From NCBI RefSeq assembly GCF_963662805.1, contig NZ_OY759856.1, positions 193,246 through 257,245 on the forward strand: a stretch of DNA of 64,000 bases, in the 5' to 3' direction. Source of the DNA: an uncultured Cohaesibacter sp. GTDB lineage: Bacteria > Pseudomonadota > Alphaproteobacteria > Rhizobiales > Cohaesibacteraceae. This document shows positions 44,300 through 54,395 of this stretch, piece after piece (within the stretch, counting starts at the first letter, position 1; each line of letters starts with the position of its first letter). The notes beneath the pieces are model-generated. The model was not told the DNA's origin. It saw only the letters and a program-made list of their open reading frames with translations, and ran no database searches. The position numbers were made by a program, and so were the translations under genes.

Positions 44300-46835
44300 T
44301 CAGAAGGCGATCTTGATGCCCAGGCGGCCTGTGTATTTGACGGAATCGTCTGAATAAGCCGTCCCGTCAACGCCACCATACATGGCAATACCCTTCTTGT
44401 GGGCCGAGGGAGAATGAGGCTCCAAGGCTGACACCCTGCACATTTCGATCGGTCGAATCCGTCAGAGTGAATTCCGTATTCTCGAGGCTGGCGCCATAGC
44501 TTTTTCGCCCTAGATTGTGCGTATCGACGAGCGCGCTGTTTAGACTCAGAGCAAGCGTCTGATTGTCCGAAATCGTGGTTTCATGGGTCAGGTCCATTCG
44601 CAATCGCCCCTCCACGGAGTGGGATTGGCGAGAATCGTAGCTCAAATTCTGCGACGAGCCATGCTCGGTGTAGCCTTCATAAAAGGCACCGACATACCGC
44701 AACTGCACTCCCGTCGTCACCGCCCATTGCGGCGCAATTTCAAAACGCTTGCTGAGCGCCGCCTGCGGGGCAATATACCCGCCCCAGAATGTGCCTTCGG
44801 CATGTTCGCTGCCAGCGTTGATCGAACGGGATGCTTCGTTGCGAATGGCTCCCATCGTAATCGAACCATCGAGAAGAAAGCCTTTGAATGGCAAAAGCCC
44901 CATAGACACCCCAAAAGCCGGTCTGTCCCCTGAAGCCTGTTGGCGCTGTCATTCTGATCGGCGTCGACGCCACCCCCGCCAGCAAACAGTCCCAAAGCGC
45001 CCGCGATCAAACACGTGATCCACACCGGTGATGAAACCATAATTATAGATCGAACTGTCGTAGGTTGACGAAGAGCCGGAATAGTCGCGCAGCCCTCCAA
45101 AGACTCGGGCCCAGAACAGATTGCCGTGGGAATCCAGAGCATTGCCTTCACCAAATTGCCTGACCACACGCAGAGCCGGCTCCTGTTTGGCCTCCCCACT
45201 GTAGGACAGAAGGTGTGTGCTCGTGTCGAAACCGAAGCCACTATCGGGCCGCTGTATATCGAGGGCAATGATGCTACCAACCAGATCGGCGACGCTACCG
45301 GTATATTGCTCTGCGATGTTGGCGATAGGCTGCGCGGCGATGACGTTGATGCTTCCGTCACTGTCCGGATGATTGAGGACAACAACTTGCGAAGCGTCAT
45401 TCAAACCAATGCTGTTGGCGCTGGCAATGTAATTCGTCGCATCGATTTGATAGCTGCCTGCTCCGAATGTCGTCGTGTTGCCACTGGTGCTGTTGTAGTC
45501 CACAACGCCGTCAAAGACAGAATTCTGCCCGATATTCAGCGTGTTGCCACCTGCGCCGAAGAAAACCGACGCGACTGTGCCGCTGATCGTTCCAGATGTC
45601 GTGAGCGTGTTGCCAGACCCGATCAGGTAGACGCCCGTAATTGGATGCGGAAAATGCTCCCGGTATTGGTCAGGCTCGCGCCTCTCAAGACAACACCGTT
45701 GCCGTCAAGGGCCGTGATCGAACCGCTGTTGAGAATCGAAACGCTGCCGCTGCCGGTCAGCGCATCGATGCCGGTCTCGCCGGTAAGAGCGTTTTCTGTT
45801 GTCGATGACGATATCTCCCAGCACGGCTTCTGCCAGGATGCCCGTACCATCAGGAGCATAGATTGTGCCGCTGTTGACGATGTCGATATCACCCGAGGTG
45901 GCTGCATAGGCGTCGATACCACTGTGGCCAATGCCTGCATCGAGAAGCGACGTGTCATCATAGGCTTCGATCAACCCGCTGTTGGTGACGGTGACATCCC
46001 CTGCGGTACTCCAGGCCTGCACGCCGATATCGTCATAAGGCACTCACAGTGCCGGAGTTGTCGACTGTGACATCTCCGCTCTGTGTCCAGGCAACCAGCC
46101 CCTGACGCGTTGTGGAGCTGACCGTGCCCGTGTTTGTGATCGTCGACAGGCCATGATAATTGATGGCGCGAATAGCCGCTGTGTAGGCATCAACCGTGCC
46201 GCTGTTGGTGATGGAGACGACGGACTTGAGATGAATCGGTATTGTTGTAACCTCCATCAGCATAAAGCCCGCGGTCGTCGGTTGACGTCACATCACCGCT
46301 GTTGATCAGAGTGACGCTTCCCAGATTGGTGGACAAGCTGATCCCGGGACCGCCAGTCGAAGTAACCGTCGCAGCGCTGTCGAGGGACAGATCTCCGGAC
46401 GTATCATTCTTGAACCATATACCGCCGAATCCTCCGATGGCCGTGACGGTCACATTCGCCCCAATCGTGGCGCCCAGGATATGATTGGCCTCTGAGGTTT
46501 GCGAGTAGATGCCGCTATAGCTGGGGTTTATAGACGATAGTATTGCCTGTAACGATCAGAGTCTGTGTTGTCGGCGACGTTCCAGCCTGTGGTGCAATCT
46601 CTATGTACTCAACTGTCTCATCGGTCACAGTCAGTGACGACGTTTCAGATGTTGCGTGGGCAAAAATGTTCGAGCCGCAGTTTGTTAGGTAGAATGTTCC
46701 GTTGAAATCGCAGGACGCCTTTGCGGTCACGGCGAACAATGGCAGCATGGCTGTCGCCATCAACAAGATGGTGGACCGTCTGGATTTGCGACCACAAACA
46801 GAAACGGGCATATGAGTTGCTAGAGACATTTTCAT
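44300..46835 (-). pseudogene. Autotransporter (type V secreted) gene, split by many frameshifts
   Basis: Pieces in at least seven frame changes spell one outer-membrane autotransporter. N-terminus: MKMSLATHMPVSVCGRKSRR, then STILLMATAMLPLFAVTAKA, an extended signal peptide. Passenger (about 46515-45000): repeated beta-helix-like motifs such as SGDVTVDNSGTVSAL, AGDVTVTNSGLIEAYDD and SGDIDIVNSGTIYAPDG. Barrel from NLFWARVFGGLRDYSGSSST, through VQLRYVGAFYEGYTEHG, to a C-terminus GRLGIKIAF with the terminal Phe needed for barrel assembly (stop at 44302-44300). The presence of signal and ending in good condition suggests a working gene with sequencing indels, but true decay is possible. Confidence 0.75.
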
Positions 46836-47155
46836 CTCGCAGTTGCTGAATTGAGCAAATTGAGAGCGGCGTATCGAAGGGGCGCATGGAGGAGCGCTCG
46901 GATTCGCGGCTATCCGCAATCAAGACCTATCACGCATCTCTGTGGTTTTGAGTGACGCAACTTGCCACACTTGGTTGAATCGGAAAGATTCGTGCTGTCT
47001 ATTGGCACTATTCTAGAGTTTTTTTATACAAATGTCATAGGCGCAGATCTGACAGGTGCGACATGCTGACACGAATGGCCAATTGCACCTCTTGGGCACT
47101 AATCGCGATACTCGAAGAATACAGGTCATGACCGGTTTCTGGGAGGAACCCTGAG
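46836..47155. other. Intergenic region between autotransporter and response regulator
   Basis: Divergent promoter region for the autotransporter (minus) and the response regulator (plus). It contains a T-rich block near 47020. No gene, repeat or conserved operator was recognised. Confidence 0.4.
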
Positions 47156-47551
47156 ATGGCAAAATCCATTCTCGTCGTCGATGATGAAGCCTCGATCGCC
47201 TTTGCTCTTGAGCATTTGATGAAGGCGGAGGGCTATGATGTAACGGTCGCCAAGGATGGCGACATGGCGATCAGCGAGGCAACCGCGCGGCATCCGGATC
47301 TGATCCTGCTCGACATCTCCCTGCCCGGTCGCGACGGCTATGACGTCTGCCAGACCCTGCGCGCTGAACCGGGCACCCATGACGTCAAGATTGTCATGAT
47401 GAGGCGCCCGCAGCCGCGACATACGAGATCGAAAAGGGCCTTGCAGTCGGAGCGGATGCCTATCTGACCAAACCCTTCTCCATGTTCCTCCATCGTTGAG
47501 ACGGTCCAGACCATTCTGGATGGCGACACGCATCATCCTGCATGCGCCTGA
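47156..47551 (+). CDS. Response regulator, receiver domain only (frameshifted)
   Basis: 131-residue CheY-like receiver protein after repair. Opens MAKSILVVDDEASIAFALEH with the acidic pocket DDE; phosphorylation Asp in HPDLILLDISLPGRDGYDVC; then the frame is lost after VKIVMM (extra G at 47403-47404, extra base near 47423). Corrected it continues SARSRD-IEIEKGLAVGADAY, LTKPFS with the conserved Lys, and the end ETVQTILDGDTHHPACA after a third indel near 47490. GGGAGGAACCCTGAG precedes the ATG. No output domain, so it probably acts with the next gene product. Confidence 0.8.
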
Positions 47552-47613
47552 GCCCTGCCCGACACGCGCCTCGGAACCGGTGTTCCTCCCGACCCATCAG
47601 CGAAAAGCCCGCC

Positions 47614-49769
47614 ATGACCAGACTGGAACGCCTTAGCCTGCGTGTTCGCATCTTTCTTTTCTTTGCCCTCATCACCGTCGCTTCTTGCGCGCTTCTCGTC
47701 CGCGGCGCTCAGTTTTTGCGCTCCAGCGCATAGGCCCAGAAGCCCTGCCTCATCTGGTGCTGTTCGGCGGCCTCACCTGCTTTGGCATCCTCTTCATCTC
47801 CGGCTGGGTCTGGCAGAAGTTCGATATCAACGTCGCCCAACCCATCGAACTGATCGTCAAGGATGTCCGCTCCCTGGTCCACGCCGGCGCACCACAACAG
47901 CTCGGCGACGAGACGGGCAAATATCTGGGCTTCCTCAATCCCGCAATCCGCGAAATTTCGGCAGCCCTCGTCGAGGCACGCGAGGAGACCGACGCCGAGG
48001 TTGCCAAGGCAACGGCCAGCGCCAGCAAACAGAAACGCCGCCTCGAAAGCGTCCTTCAGGAGCTTGATCAGGGCGTGCTGATCTGCAATCTCGACCACAA
48101 GATCCTGCTTTATAACCGCCGGGCCATGCAAATCCTCCATGTCTCGGGCGAGCTTGGGCTTGGTCGCTCGCTCTTCTCGGTGGTTTCGGCAGCCCCCTTC
48201 CGCCACGCCCTCGAAAGGCTCACCCACCGCTTCGAGCATGACCGCCACAAGCGCCACCGCGAAGGCCTCAGCCAGATGGTCATCTGCGCCACAGCCGATG
48301 GCCGCCCACACCTTGCAGGGCCGCGTCTCGCTGCTGCTTAATGAGGCCGAAACATCACCGAGCGGCTTCACCGTCACGTTCGAGGACGTCACCCGGCAAT
48401 TGTCGGAAAATGTCGAGCGCGACCGTCTGTTGCAGGACCGCCCTCATTGAGCTGCGTCACCCCTGCCGCCAATCTGCGCGCCCACCGCCGAAATGCTCGC
48501 CAGCGGACTATGACCTCGCCCCCGACGTTCGACGCTCGCTTGAACAGATGGTCGCCACCGAAGCGGTCGCCCTGTCTGAGCGGATCGAAGAGCTCGATAC
48601 CAAGGCACAGGACATGCTGGCAGGAGCCTGGCCGATGAGCGATGTCTATTCCGCCTCCCTCTTCAACTCGATCCTGCGCCGCAACAGCTCCGAAAAGCTG
48701 ACACTTTCCTGCGAATTTGTCGGCGACCCTGTCTGGCTTCATTGCGACTCAGTCACCATCGTCGAACTGATCGAATTCATCCTGCGCAAGATCGCCGAGA
48801 CTGAAGACGTCAAGGCCTTCCAGCTACAGGCAACACAGCAGGAGAAAAAGATTTATCTCGATGCCTTCTGGTACGGCGCCGACATCCTCAGCATCTCCCG
48901 CATCAATAGCTGGCTCGACGAACCGCTCGACCCGGATCTCGGAGCACTCAATGGCGGCGATGTTCTCAATCGGCACAAGACCGATTTCTGGTGTACACAG
49001 ACGCCTGACGGCCGCATCCACTTGCGCCTCCCGCTGGCCCCGGCTCGCGACCATCACGATGACGCCCAGGAAGGACACCCGGCAGATGATCCCCGAGCGG
49101 CTCGAATTCTATGACTTCGATCTGATGGAACGCACCAACCTCGGCAGTCTTGAAGACACGCCGCTGCGAGACCTCGACTTTGTGGTCTTTGACACCGAAA
49201 CCACCGGCCTTGATCCGTCAGGCGGCGACGAAATGATTTCGATTGCCGGGGTGCGCATCGTCAACGGGCGCATCATCAAAGGCGAGAGCTTCGACCAACT
49301 CATCCATCCGGGCCGCAGGATCCCGCCAGCCTCCACCAAAATCCACCACATCACTGACGACATGGTCGCCAATGCCCCCACGATTGAGGCGGTGCTGCCG
49401 CGTTTTCACACCTTTGTCGGAGACGCGGTACTCGTAGCCCACAATGCCGCCTTCGACATGAAATTCCTGACCATGAAGCAGGATGCGGCAGGGGTGCGCT
49501 TCGACAATCCGGTGCTCGACACGGTGCTGCTCGCCGCCCATCTGCAGGGGCAGACCTCCAGCCTCACGCTTGATGCCCTCGCAGAGCAGTTTGGCATCGA
49601 GATCCCACCCGAAGTGCGCCACACGGCCCTTGGCGATTCCCTCGCGACAGCTGAAGTGCTACTCAAACTGATCGACCTGCTTGAAGCCTCCGGGGTCAAA
49701 ACCCTGCATCAGGCCATTGAAATCGAACAGAAGGCCGTCGCCATCCGCCGCCAGCAAGCCAAATACTAG
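47614..49769 (+). CDS. Membrane PAS/kinase-like sensor fused to DEDDh 3'-5' exonuclease (frameshifted)
   Basis: Read through several indels, this is one protein of about 715 residues. Order: TM1 (VRIFLFFALITVASCALLV), TM2 (LVLFGGLTCFGILFISGWVW), HAMP-like NVAQPIELIVKDVRSLV, coiled coil, PAS domain (ESVLQELDQGVLICNLDHKI), a dimer/ATPase-like part (DSVTIVELIEFILRKIAETE) that lacks recognisable H-box His and G-boxes, and a C-terminal exonuclease with ExoI FVVFDTETTGLD, ExoII VAHNAAFDMKFL and ExoIII HTALGDSLATAEVL. An extra C in the CCCC run near 49090 separates sensor and nuclease; removing it gives DDPERLEFYDFDLMER. It follows the response regulator. The exonuclease part alone is intact to its TAG. 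Confidence 0.75.
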
Positions 49770-50704
49770 CTCTTGAGAAATTTGAGCAGACGTCCGTCAA
49801 TGGCGGCAAGGCCAACCCCAATCAACGCCATCCCGACAAAATGGATAGGCTGAAGCCGCTCATCAAGCAGCAGCGCACCCAGAAGGATCGCAGTAACGGG
49901 GATGAGGAACGTCACCAATAACAAGTTGGTCGCCCCCGCTCGAGCCAGCAGCTGGAAATAGAAGATATAGGCGAGCGCGGTGGAAATGAGCGCCAATGCC
50001 ACCACCGCTGCCATGACGTCGAACGACGGCAGAGGCAAAGTCCAGGGCGCATCAAAGATGAGCGCTACGGGAAGCAGAACGATACTCGCCCCGGTAACTT
50101 GCCCGGCGGCAACCACGACCGGATCCGTGCCGAACGCCTTGAACCGCCTTCCGAACACCCCGGCAAAGGCATAAGAAAGTGTCGCCCCAACAATGGCAAG
50201 CTGCGCAAGGATGTGTGTCCCGAGACCGGACAGGGCATCAAGGCCGATCATGACGGCAACCCCGAGAAACCCAATCGCCACACCGATCAGCTTGCGACTG
50301 CTCAGCCTCTCATCCTCCAACAGCATTCCGGCCACCAGCACTGTGAACAGGGGCGTCGATGCATTGAGGATCGAGGCAAGCCCCGACGCGATGGAATGCT
50401 GACCAAAGACAATGAGGCAAAAGGGAATGGCATTGTTCAATAGCCCCATGCCCAGAAAGGCCAACCAAATGTCTCGCCCCTTGGGAAGCGCTCGCCCGGT
50501 CAAAAGGATAAACAGCCACAGCGCCACCGCAGCAAGCAACACCCGAACGAACACAATCGTCAATGTGGGCAGCTCTTGAACGGCAACGCTGATGAACAGG
50601 AAGGATCCACCCCACAGGACGGACAACAACAGCAAAATGCTCCACTCCACCGATCCCATGGTCTGTTTGATTGCGGCGACGTTTGGCTTGACTTTGGTGG
50701 TCAT
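49766..50704 (-). CDS. EamA/DMT-family transporter
   Basis: 312-residue inner-membrane protein with ten hydrophobic segments in two EamA repeats: ILLLLSVLWGGSFLFISVAV and TIVFVRVLLAAVALWLFILL in the first, IVGATLSYAFAGVFGRRFKA and LISTALAYIFYFQLLARAGA, then TFLIPVTAILLGALLLDERL in the second. Such proteins export metabolites or amino acids; substrate unknown. Its stop and the exonuclease stop share the bases CTAG, so the genes converge with a 4-bp overlap. Confidence 0.92.
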   Translation of the reverse strand: MTTKVKPNVAAIKQTMGSVEWSILLLLSVLWGGSFLFISVAVQELPTLTIVFVRVLLAAVALWLFILLTGRALPKGRDIWLAFLGMGLLNNAIPFCLIVFGQHSIASGLASILNASTPLFTVLVAGMLLEDERLSSRKLIGVAIGFLGVAVMIGLDALSGLGTHILAQLAIVGATLSYAFAGVFGRRFKAFGTDPVVVAAGQVTGASIVLLPVALIFDAPWTLPLPSFDVMAAVVALALISTALAYIFYFQLLARAGATNLLLVTFLIPVTAILLGALLLDERLQPIHFVGMALIGVGLAAIDGRLLKFLKS

Positions 50705-50845
50705 GACGCTATTCCTTCCCTGTCGAACATGAACCTGTAATAGGCAATCTTCAAGTCGACAAAACCACCTGTTTCTTGCGCACGGTGAGCGAATCTGAGA
50801 TTTTGCACGCCTGTCCTACATCAGCCAACCGAGCAGTATGCCAAT

Positions 50846-52330
50846 ATGACCGTCAGCATTGATCTGGGGACCATAAAACTGGGCCAACCAGCCGAGATGG
50901 ATCTGGAAGAGTTGCTGGCAACCCGTCTGTTGGTTCAGGGCAACTCGGGCTCCGGCAAGTCTCACCTGTTGCGCCGCCTTCTCGAGCAGAGCGCTCCGTG
51001 GGTGCAGCAGATCGTCATCGATCCGGAAGGAGATTTCGTCACCCTCTCTGACAAGTTCGGCCATGCAGTCGTTGACGCTGTCGGCACGGAAGCCGATCTT
51101 GCCATGATCGCCGCCCGCGTCCGCCAGCACCGCGTCTCCGCCGTTCTCAATCTCGAAGGTCTCGATGCCGACCGGCAAATGCGCGCGGCAGCCGCCTTTC
51201 TCAATGGCCTGTTCGATATCGAGCGCGACTATTGGTATCCGGCACTCGTGATCGTCGATGAAGCCCAGCTCTTCGCCCCCGCCGCCGGTGGGGAAGTCAG
51301 CGAAGAGGCCCGCCGCACGTCCCTCGCCGCCATGACCAACCTCATGTGCCGCGGCCGCAAACGCGGCCTTGCCGGGATCATCGCCACCCAGCGTCTAGCC
51401 AAGCTCGCAAAGAACGTCGCCGCCGAGGCCTCAAACTTCCTCATGGGCAGGACCTTCCTTGATATCGACATGGCCCGCGCCGCCGATCTGCTCGGCCTTG
51501 AGCGCAGGCAGGCGGAGACCTTCCGCAATCTCGACCGTGGCCAGTTCGTCGCCCTTGGCCCGGCACTCTATCGCCGCTCGGAAACCGTCAAGATCGGCCC
51601 GGTGGAAACCTCCGCCCGTTCATCGAGCCCCAAGCTGATGCCGCTGCCGGAGGTGGATCGCGACAATATCGATGATCTGCTGTTCAAACCAGGCACCGAT
51701 TCCGAACCACGCGCGGCCATCCTGCCGCCCCCTAAGTCGACGGCAGATGTCCTCAAGCAGCTCGCGGACATTCGCCTCAACGAACAGTTCGAAGGACAGA
51801 CCGAGCCGCAACTCGACCTCGATCCCGGCCTCAGCCGTGAAGAGCGGGAAGAGATCCTGCACAAGATTCTGGCCGATCTTCTTGATGATCCGGACGCCGC
51901 CTATCAGCCGGTGTCGGTGCTCTATCAGGATTTTCAGGTTCGGTGCCGCATCGAAAAGAGCCTCAAGACCACACCCGAACTGCAGGAATTCCGCCAGCTG
52001 CTGGCGGTAGCACGGGCTGGTGTCGATGAGAAGGAAGACACCCTCGATGAAGACCAGTGGAATCAGGCCGGGCTGATCGCAGATCAATTGCCCGAAGACA
52101 TGCGCGGCGTCTATCTGCTCCTCGCCAAGGCGGCCCTTGGCAAGAAAGCCTGTCCGACCAACATCGAACTCGCCACCGCTTATGGTACGCGCTCGCCATC
52201 CCGCGCCCGTTTCCTCCTGACCTATATGGAAGAACGCGGCTTTCTGGTTTGCGCCAACGATCTGCGCGGCAACCGGATCGTCACCCTCAAGGATCTCGGC
52301 ATCCAGACCGAACCAGGCAATCCGGATTGA
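50846..52330 (+). CDS. HerA-like ATPase (DUF87 type)
   Basis: 494 residues. N-terminal beta-barrel-like start, Walker A VQGNSGSGKSHLLRRLLEQS (about residues 31-50), DPEGDFVTL, Walker B ALVIVDEAQLFAP, sensor-like RGRKRGLAGIIATQRLAKL and LMGRTFLDIDMARAADLLGL. These fit HerA/FtsK-superfamily DNA pumps. The C-terminal 200 residues are hydrophilic and helical, ending in a winged-helix-like segment (ATAYGTRSPSRARFLLTYME). No NurA nuclease is adjacent, so the usual end-resection pairing is not shown. Divergent from the EamA gene across 140 bp. Confidence 0.88.
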   Translation: MTVSIDLGTIKLGQPAEMDLEELLATRLLVQGNSGSGKSHLLRRLLEQSAPWVQQIVIDPEGDFVTLSDKFGHAVVDAVGTEADLAMIAARVRQHRVSAVLNLEGLDADRQMRAAAAFLNGLFDIERDYWYPALVIVDEAQLFAPAAGGEVSEEARRTSLAAMTNLMCRGRKRGLAGIIATQRLAKLAKNVAAEASNFLMGRTFLDIDMARAADLLGLERRQAETFRNLDRGQFVALGPALYRRSETVKIGPVETSARSSSPKLMPLPEVDRDNIDDLLFKPGTDSEPRAAILPPPKSTADVLKQLADIRLNEQFEGQTEPQLDLDPGLSREEREEILHKILADLLDDPDAAYQPVSVLYQDFQVRCRIEKSLKTTPELQEFRQLLAVARAGVDEKEDTLDEDQWNQAGLIADQLPEDMRGVYLLLAKAALGKKACPTNIELATAYGTRSPSRARFLLTYMEERGFLVCANDLRGNRIVTLKDLGIQTEPGNPD

Positions 52331-52483
52331 TATGAACCACTTCTGGACAATCTTAAACAGTGCATTAACAGCCCGATAAGTCTATCGACCGTTGTCACTG
52401 AAGGAATGCCTTTCCTTCACATTTGTAACATGACCTGCCCACTTTTGGATGGCACAACAGGGCCAGCACTAGGGGACAGACTA

Positions 52484-53116
52484 ATGGATATCGAACTGAA
52501 GGTTCTATGTGGGATCTGCATTGGAGACTACATGGACAAATTGGAAGAGCTGCGCGCGTCGATAGAGCATACCTGGCCATATATCGACGAAACCGGAATG
52601 GGGAGCGGCGTTTGTGCTCCCGAACGATTTGCCCGGAACCTCGGCGCAGTGGTTATCATCGCCCTCCACAAGAACAGGATCATCGGAGCCGCCTGTGGCG
52701 AGCCGTTGATGCATGAGGCCGCAAGCCTTGGCGATCCTCTGATCCGGAATGGAGAGGCAATTGAGGACTTCTTCTACTTTGCCCAGCTTTTGCTCGACGA
52801 TGCCTATCGTGGCATGGACCTTGAGGAAAAGCTGTTCGAGGCCATCGAACATCACGCCCGGGAAATCGGATTTGCAAGGGTCAACTTCTGTGCGGACTAC
52901 GCCATGGATTCCACTCTTGAGCGAACCGGCCCCAAAAAGACGAAAGAAGACCGCGCCATCGAGACCCTCTGGCGCACGCGCAACTACCGTCCCCTGATGG
53001 GCGCCCGCTTCAGTCCGCAGGCCGATCCCGATCAGGACATGCAGATCTGGGTGAAGGATCTCAACATCGACCAGCAAAGAGAGCAAAAGGGTCGCCGCAA
53101 AGCTGTAGCCGGGTAA
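52484..53116 (+). CDS. GNAT-like acetyltransferase-family protein
   Basis: 210 residues from the ATG at 52484, chosen for the AGGGGACAGACTA site just upstream; the frame is open 26 codons earlier. The middle resembles a GNAT fold: GAVVIIALHKNRIIGAACGE, FFYFAQLLLDDAYRGMDLEE, KLFEAIEHHAREIGFARVNF, but the acetyl-CoA loop (usually Q/R-x-x-G-x-G/A) reads DDAYRGMDLEEKL, so the match is imperfect. No signal or membrane segment. Follows the HerA-like gene on the same strand, but about 150 bp away. Function not known. Confidence 0.6.
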   Translation: MDIELKVLCGICIGDYMDKLEELRASIEHTWPYIDETGMGSGVCAPERFARNLGAVVIIALHKNRIIGAACGEPLMHEAASLGDPLIRNGEAIEDFFYFAQLLLDDAYRGMDLEEKLFEAIEHHAREIGFARVNFCADYAMDSTLERTGPKKTKEDRAIETLWRTRNYRPLMGARFSPQADPDQDMQIWVKDLNIDQQREQKGRRKAVAG

Positions 53117-53154
53117 CATTGATCAGACATCCCGAGGCAACAAGCCACCAAACG

Positions 53155-53183
53155 AAAAAGCCGGCCCATGGGACCGGCTTTTC
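53155..53183. terminator. Bidirectional terminator
   Basis: AAAAGCCGG-CCCATGGGA-CCGGCTTTT: nine-pair stem with A-run on one side and T-run on the other, between the convergent GNAT-like gene and mnmA. It can stop transcription from both directions. Confidence 0.88.
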
Positions 53184-53201
53184 GTTTGTCTGATCGGCAA
53201 A

Positions 53202-54395
53202 TCAGGCCGATGCCTTGGCTGCCTGAGCGCTCTTCACAGTGATCACATCGGGCACCACGACCTCGGTCTTGGTACTTGCGATCCAGCCACCGCCCCAAAG
53301 CTGGGCTTCCTTCTCTACGCCATCATAGAAGACGCAGGCCTGCCCGGGCGCAACGCCCTGCTCGCCATCGAGCAGTTCGACCTCGAAACCGCCATCAGGC
53401 ATGGCAAACAGCAATGCCTCTTTCGGCGGCCGGGTCGAGCGGACCTTGGCATGGATCTCAAGGCCTGTCTCGGGGAACTCCGCAAAAGACTGCGGCCCGA
53501 GCCAATTGACGTCTCTCAGTTTCAAACGGCGGGTCACCAGCGCCTCACGCGGACCAACGATCACATGTTTATGGATCGGGTCCAGCTTGACCACATAGAG
53601 CGGATCAGCCGACGAAACCCCAAGGCCACGACGCTGGCCAACGGTATAATGAATGATGCCCTTGTGTTCACCCAGAACGCGGCCATCAATATGAACGATG
53701 TCGCCCGGCTCAGCCGCACCCGGGTGCAGCCGTTCGATCACGTCGGTATATTTGCCCGTCGGCACAAAGCAGATGTCCTGACTGTCCTGCTTGTCGGCAA
53801 CACTGAGACCAAGCTCACGCGCCAGAGCACGGGCTTCGGGCTTCGGCATGCCGCCGAGCGGGAAACGCAGAAAGTCGATCTGTTCCTGTGTCGTGGCAAA
53901 CAGGAAATAGGTCTGATCGCGATCCTCGTCGGACGGGCGGAACAGCACGCGGCGGTTCCCGACCATCTTGGACGAGATATAATGGCCCGTGGCCATGCAA
54001 TCGGCACCGAATTCCTTGGCCGTCTCGAGGAGATCCTCGAACTTGACCGTCTGGTTGCAGGTAACGCACGGCACCGGCGTCTCGCCGGAGAGATAGCTCT
54101 CGGCGAACCGGTCGATCACCGCTTCCTTGAAGCGACTTTCATAATCCAGCACATAGTGGGGGATACCGAGATGCTCGGCCACGCGGCGAGCATCCTGAAT
54201 ATCCTGGCCAGCACAACAGGCCCCAACCCGGTGCATCGCCTTGCCATGATCATAGAGTTGCAGGGTCACGCCGATGACGTCATACCCCTGATGTTTGAGC
54301 AAGGCCGCCGTTACCGACGAATCCACACCGCCGGACATGGCAACAACAACACGGGTGTCCTCTGGGCGACCAGGCAAATCGAGACTGTTCAGCAT
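53202..54395 (-). CDS. mnmA: tRNA-specific 2-thiouridylase MnmA
   Basis: Thiolates U34 of Lys, Glu and Gln tRNAs in the cytoplasm. 397 residues. PP-loop SGGVDSSVTAALLKHQGYDV; CCAGQDIQDARRVAEHLGIP; first catalytic Cys in PVPCVTCNQTVKF; second in SQDICFVPTGKYTDVI; C-terminal RNA-binding and beta-barrel domains (YTVGQRRGLGVSSADPLYVV, GVAPGQACVFYDG). Length and motifs are complete. The upstream gap 54396-54694 contains its promoter and that of fliK. Confidence 0.96.
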   Translation of the reverse strand: MLNSLDLPGRPEDTRVVVAMSGGVDSSVTAALLKHQGYDVIGVTLQLYDHGKAMHRVGACCAGQDIQDARRVAEHLGIPHYVLDYESRFKEAVIDRFAESYLSGETPVPCVTCNQTVKFEDLLETAKEFGADCMATGHYISSKMVGNRRVLFRPSDEDRDQTYFLFATTQEQIDFLRFPLGGMPKPEARALARELGLSVADKQDSQDICFVPTGKYTDVIERLHPGAAEPGDIVHIDGRVLGEHKGIIHYTVGQRRGLGVSSADPLYVVKLDPIHKHVIVGPREALVTRRLKLRDVNWLGPQSFAEFPETGLEIHAKVRSTRPPKEALLFAMPDGGFEVELLDGEQGVAPGQACVFYDGVEKEAQLWGGGWIASTKTEVVVPDVITVKSAQAAKASA

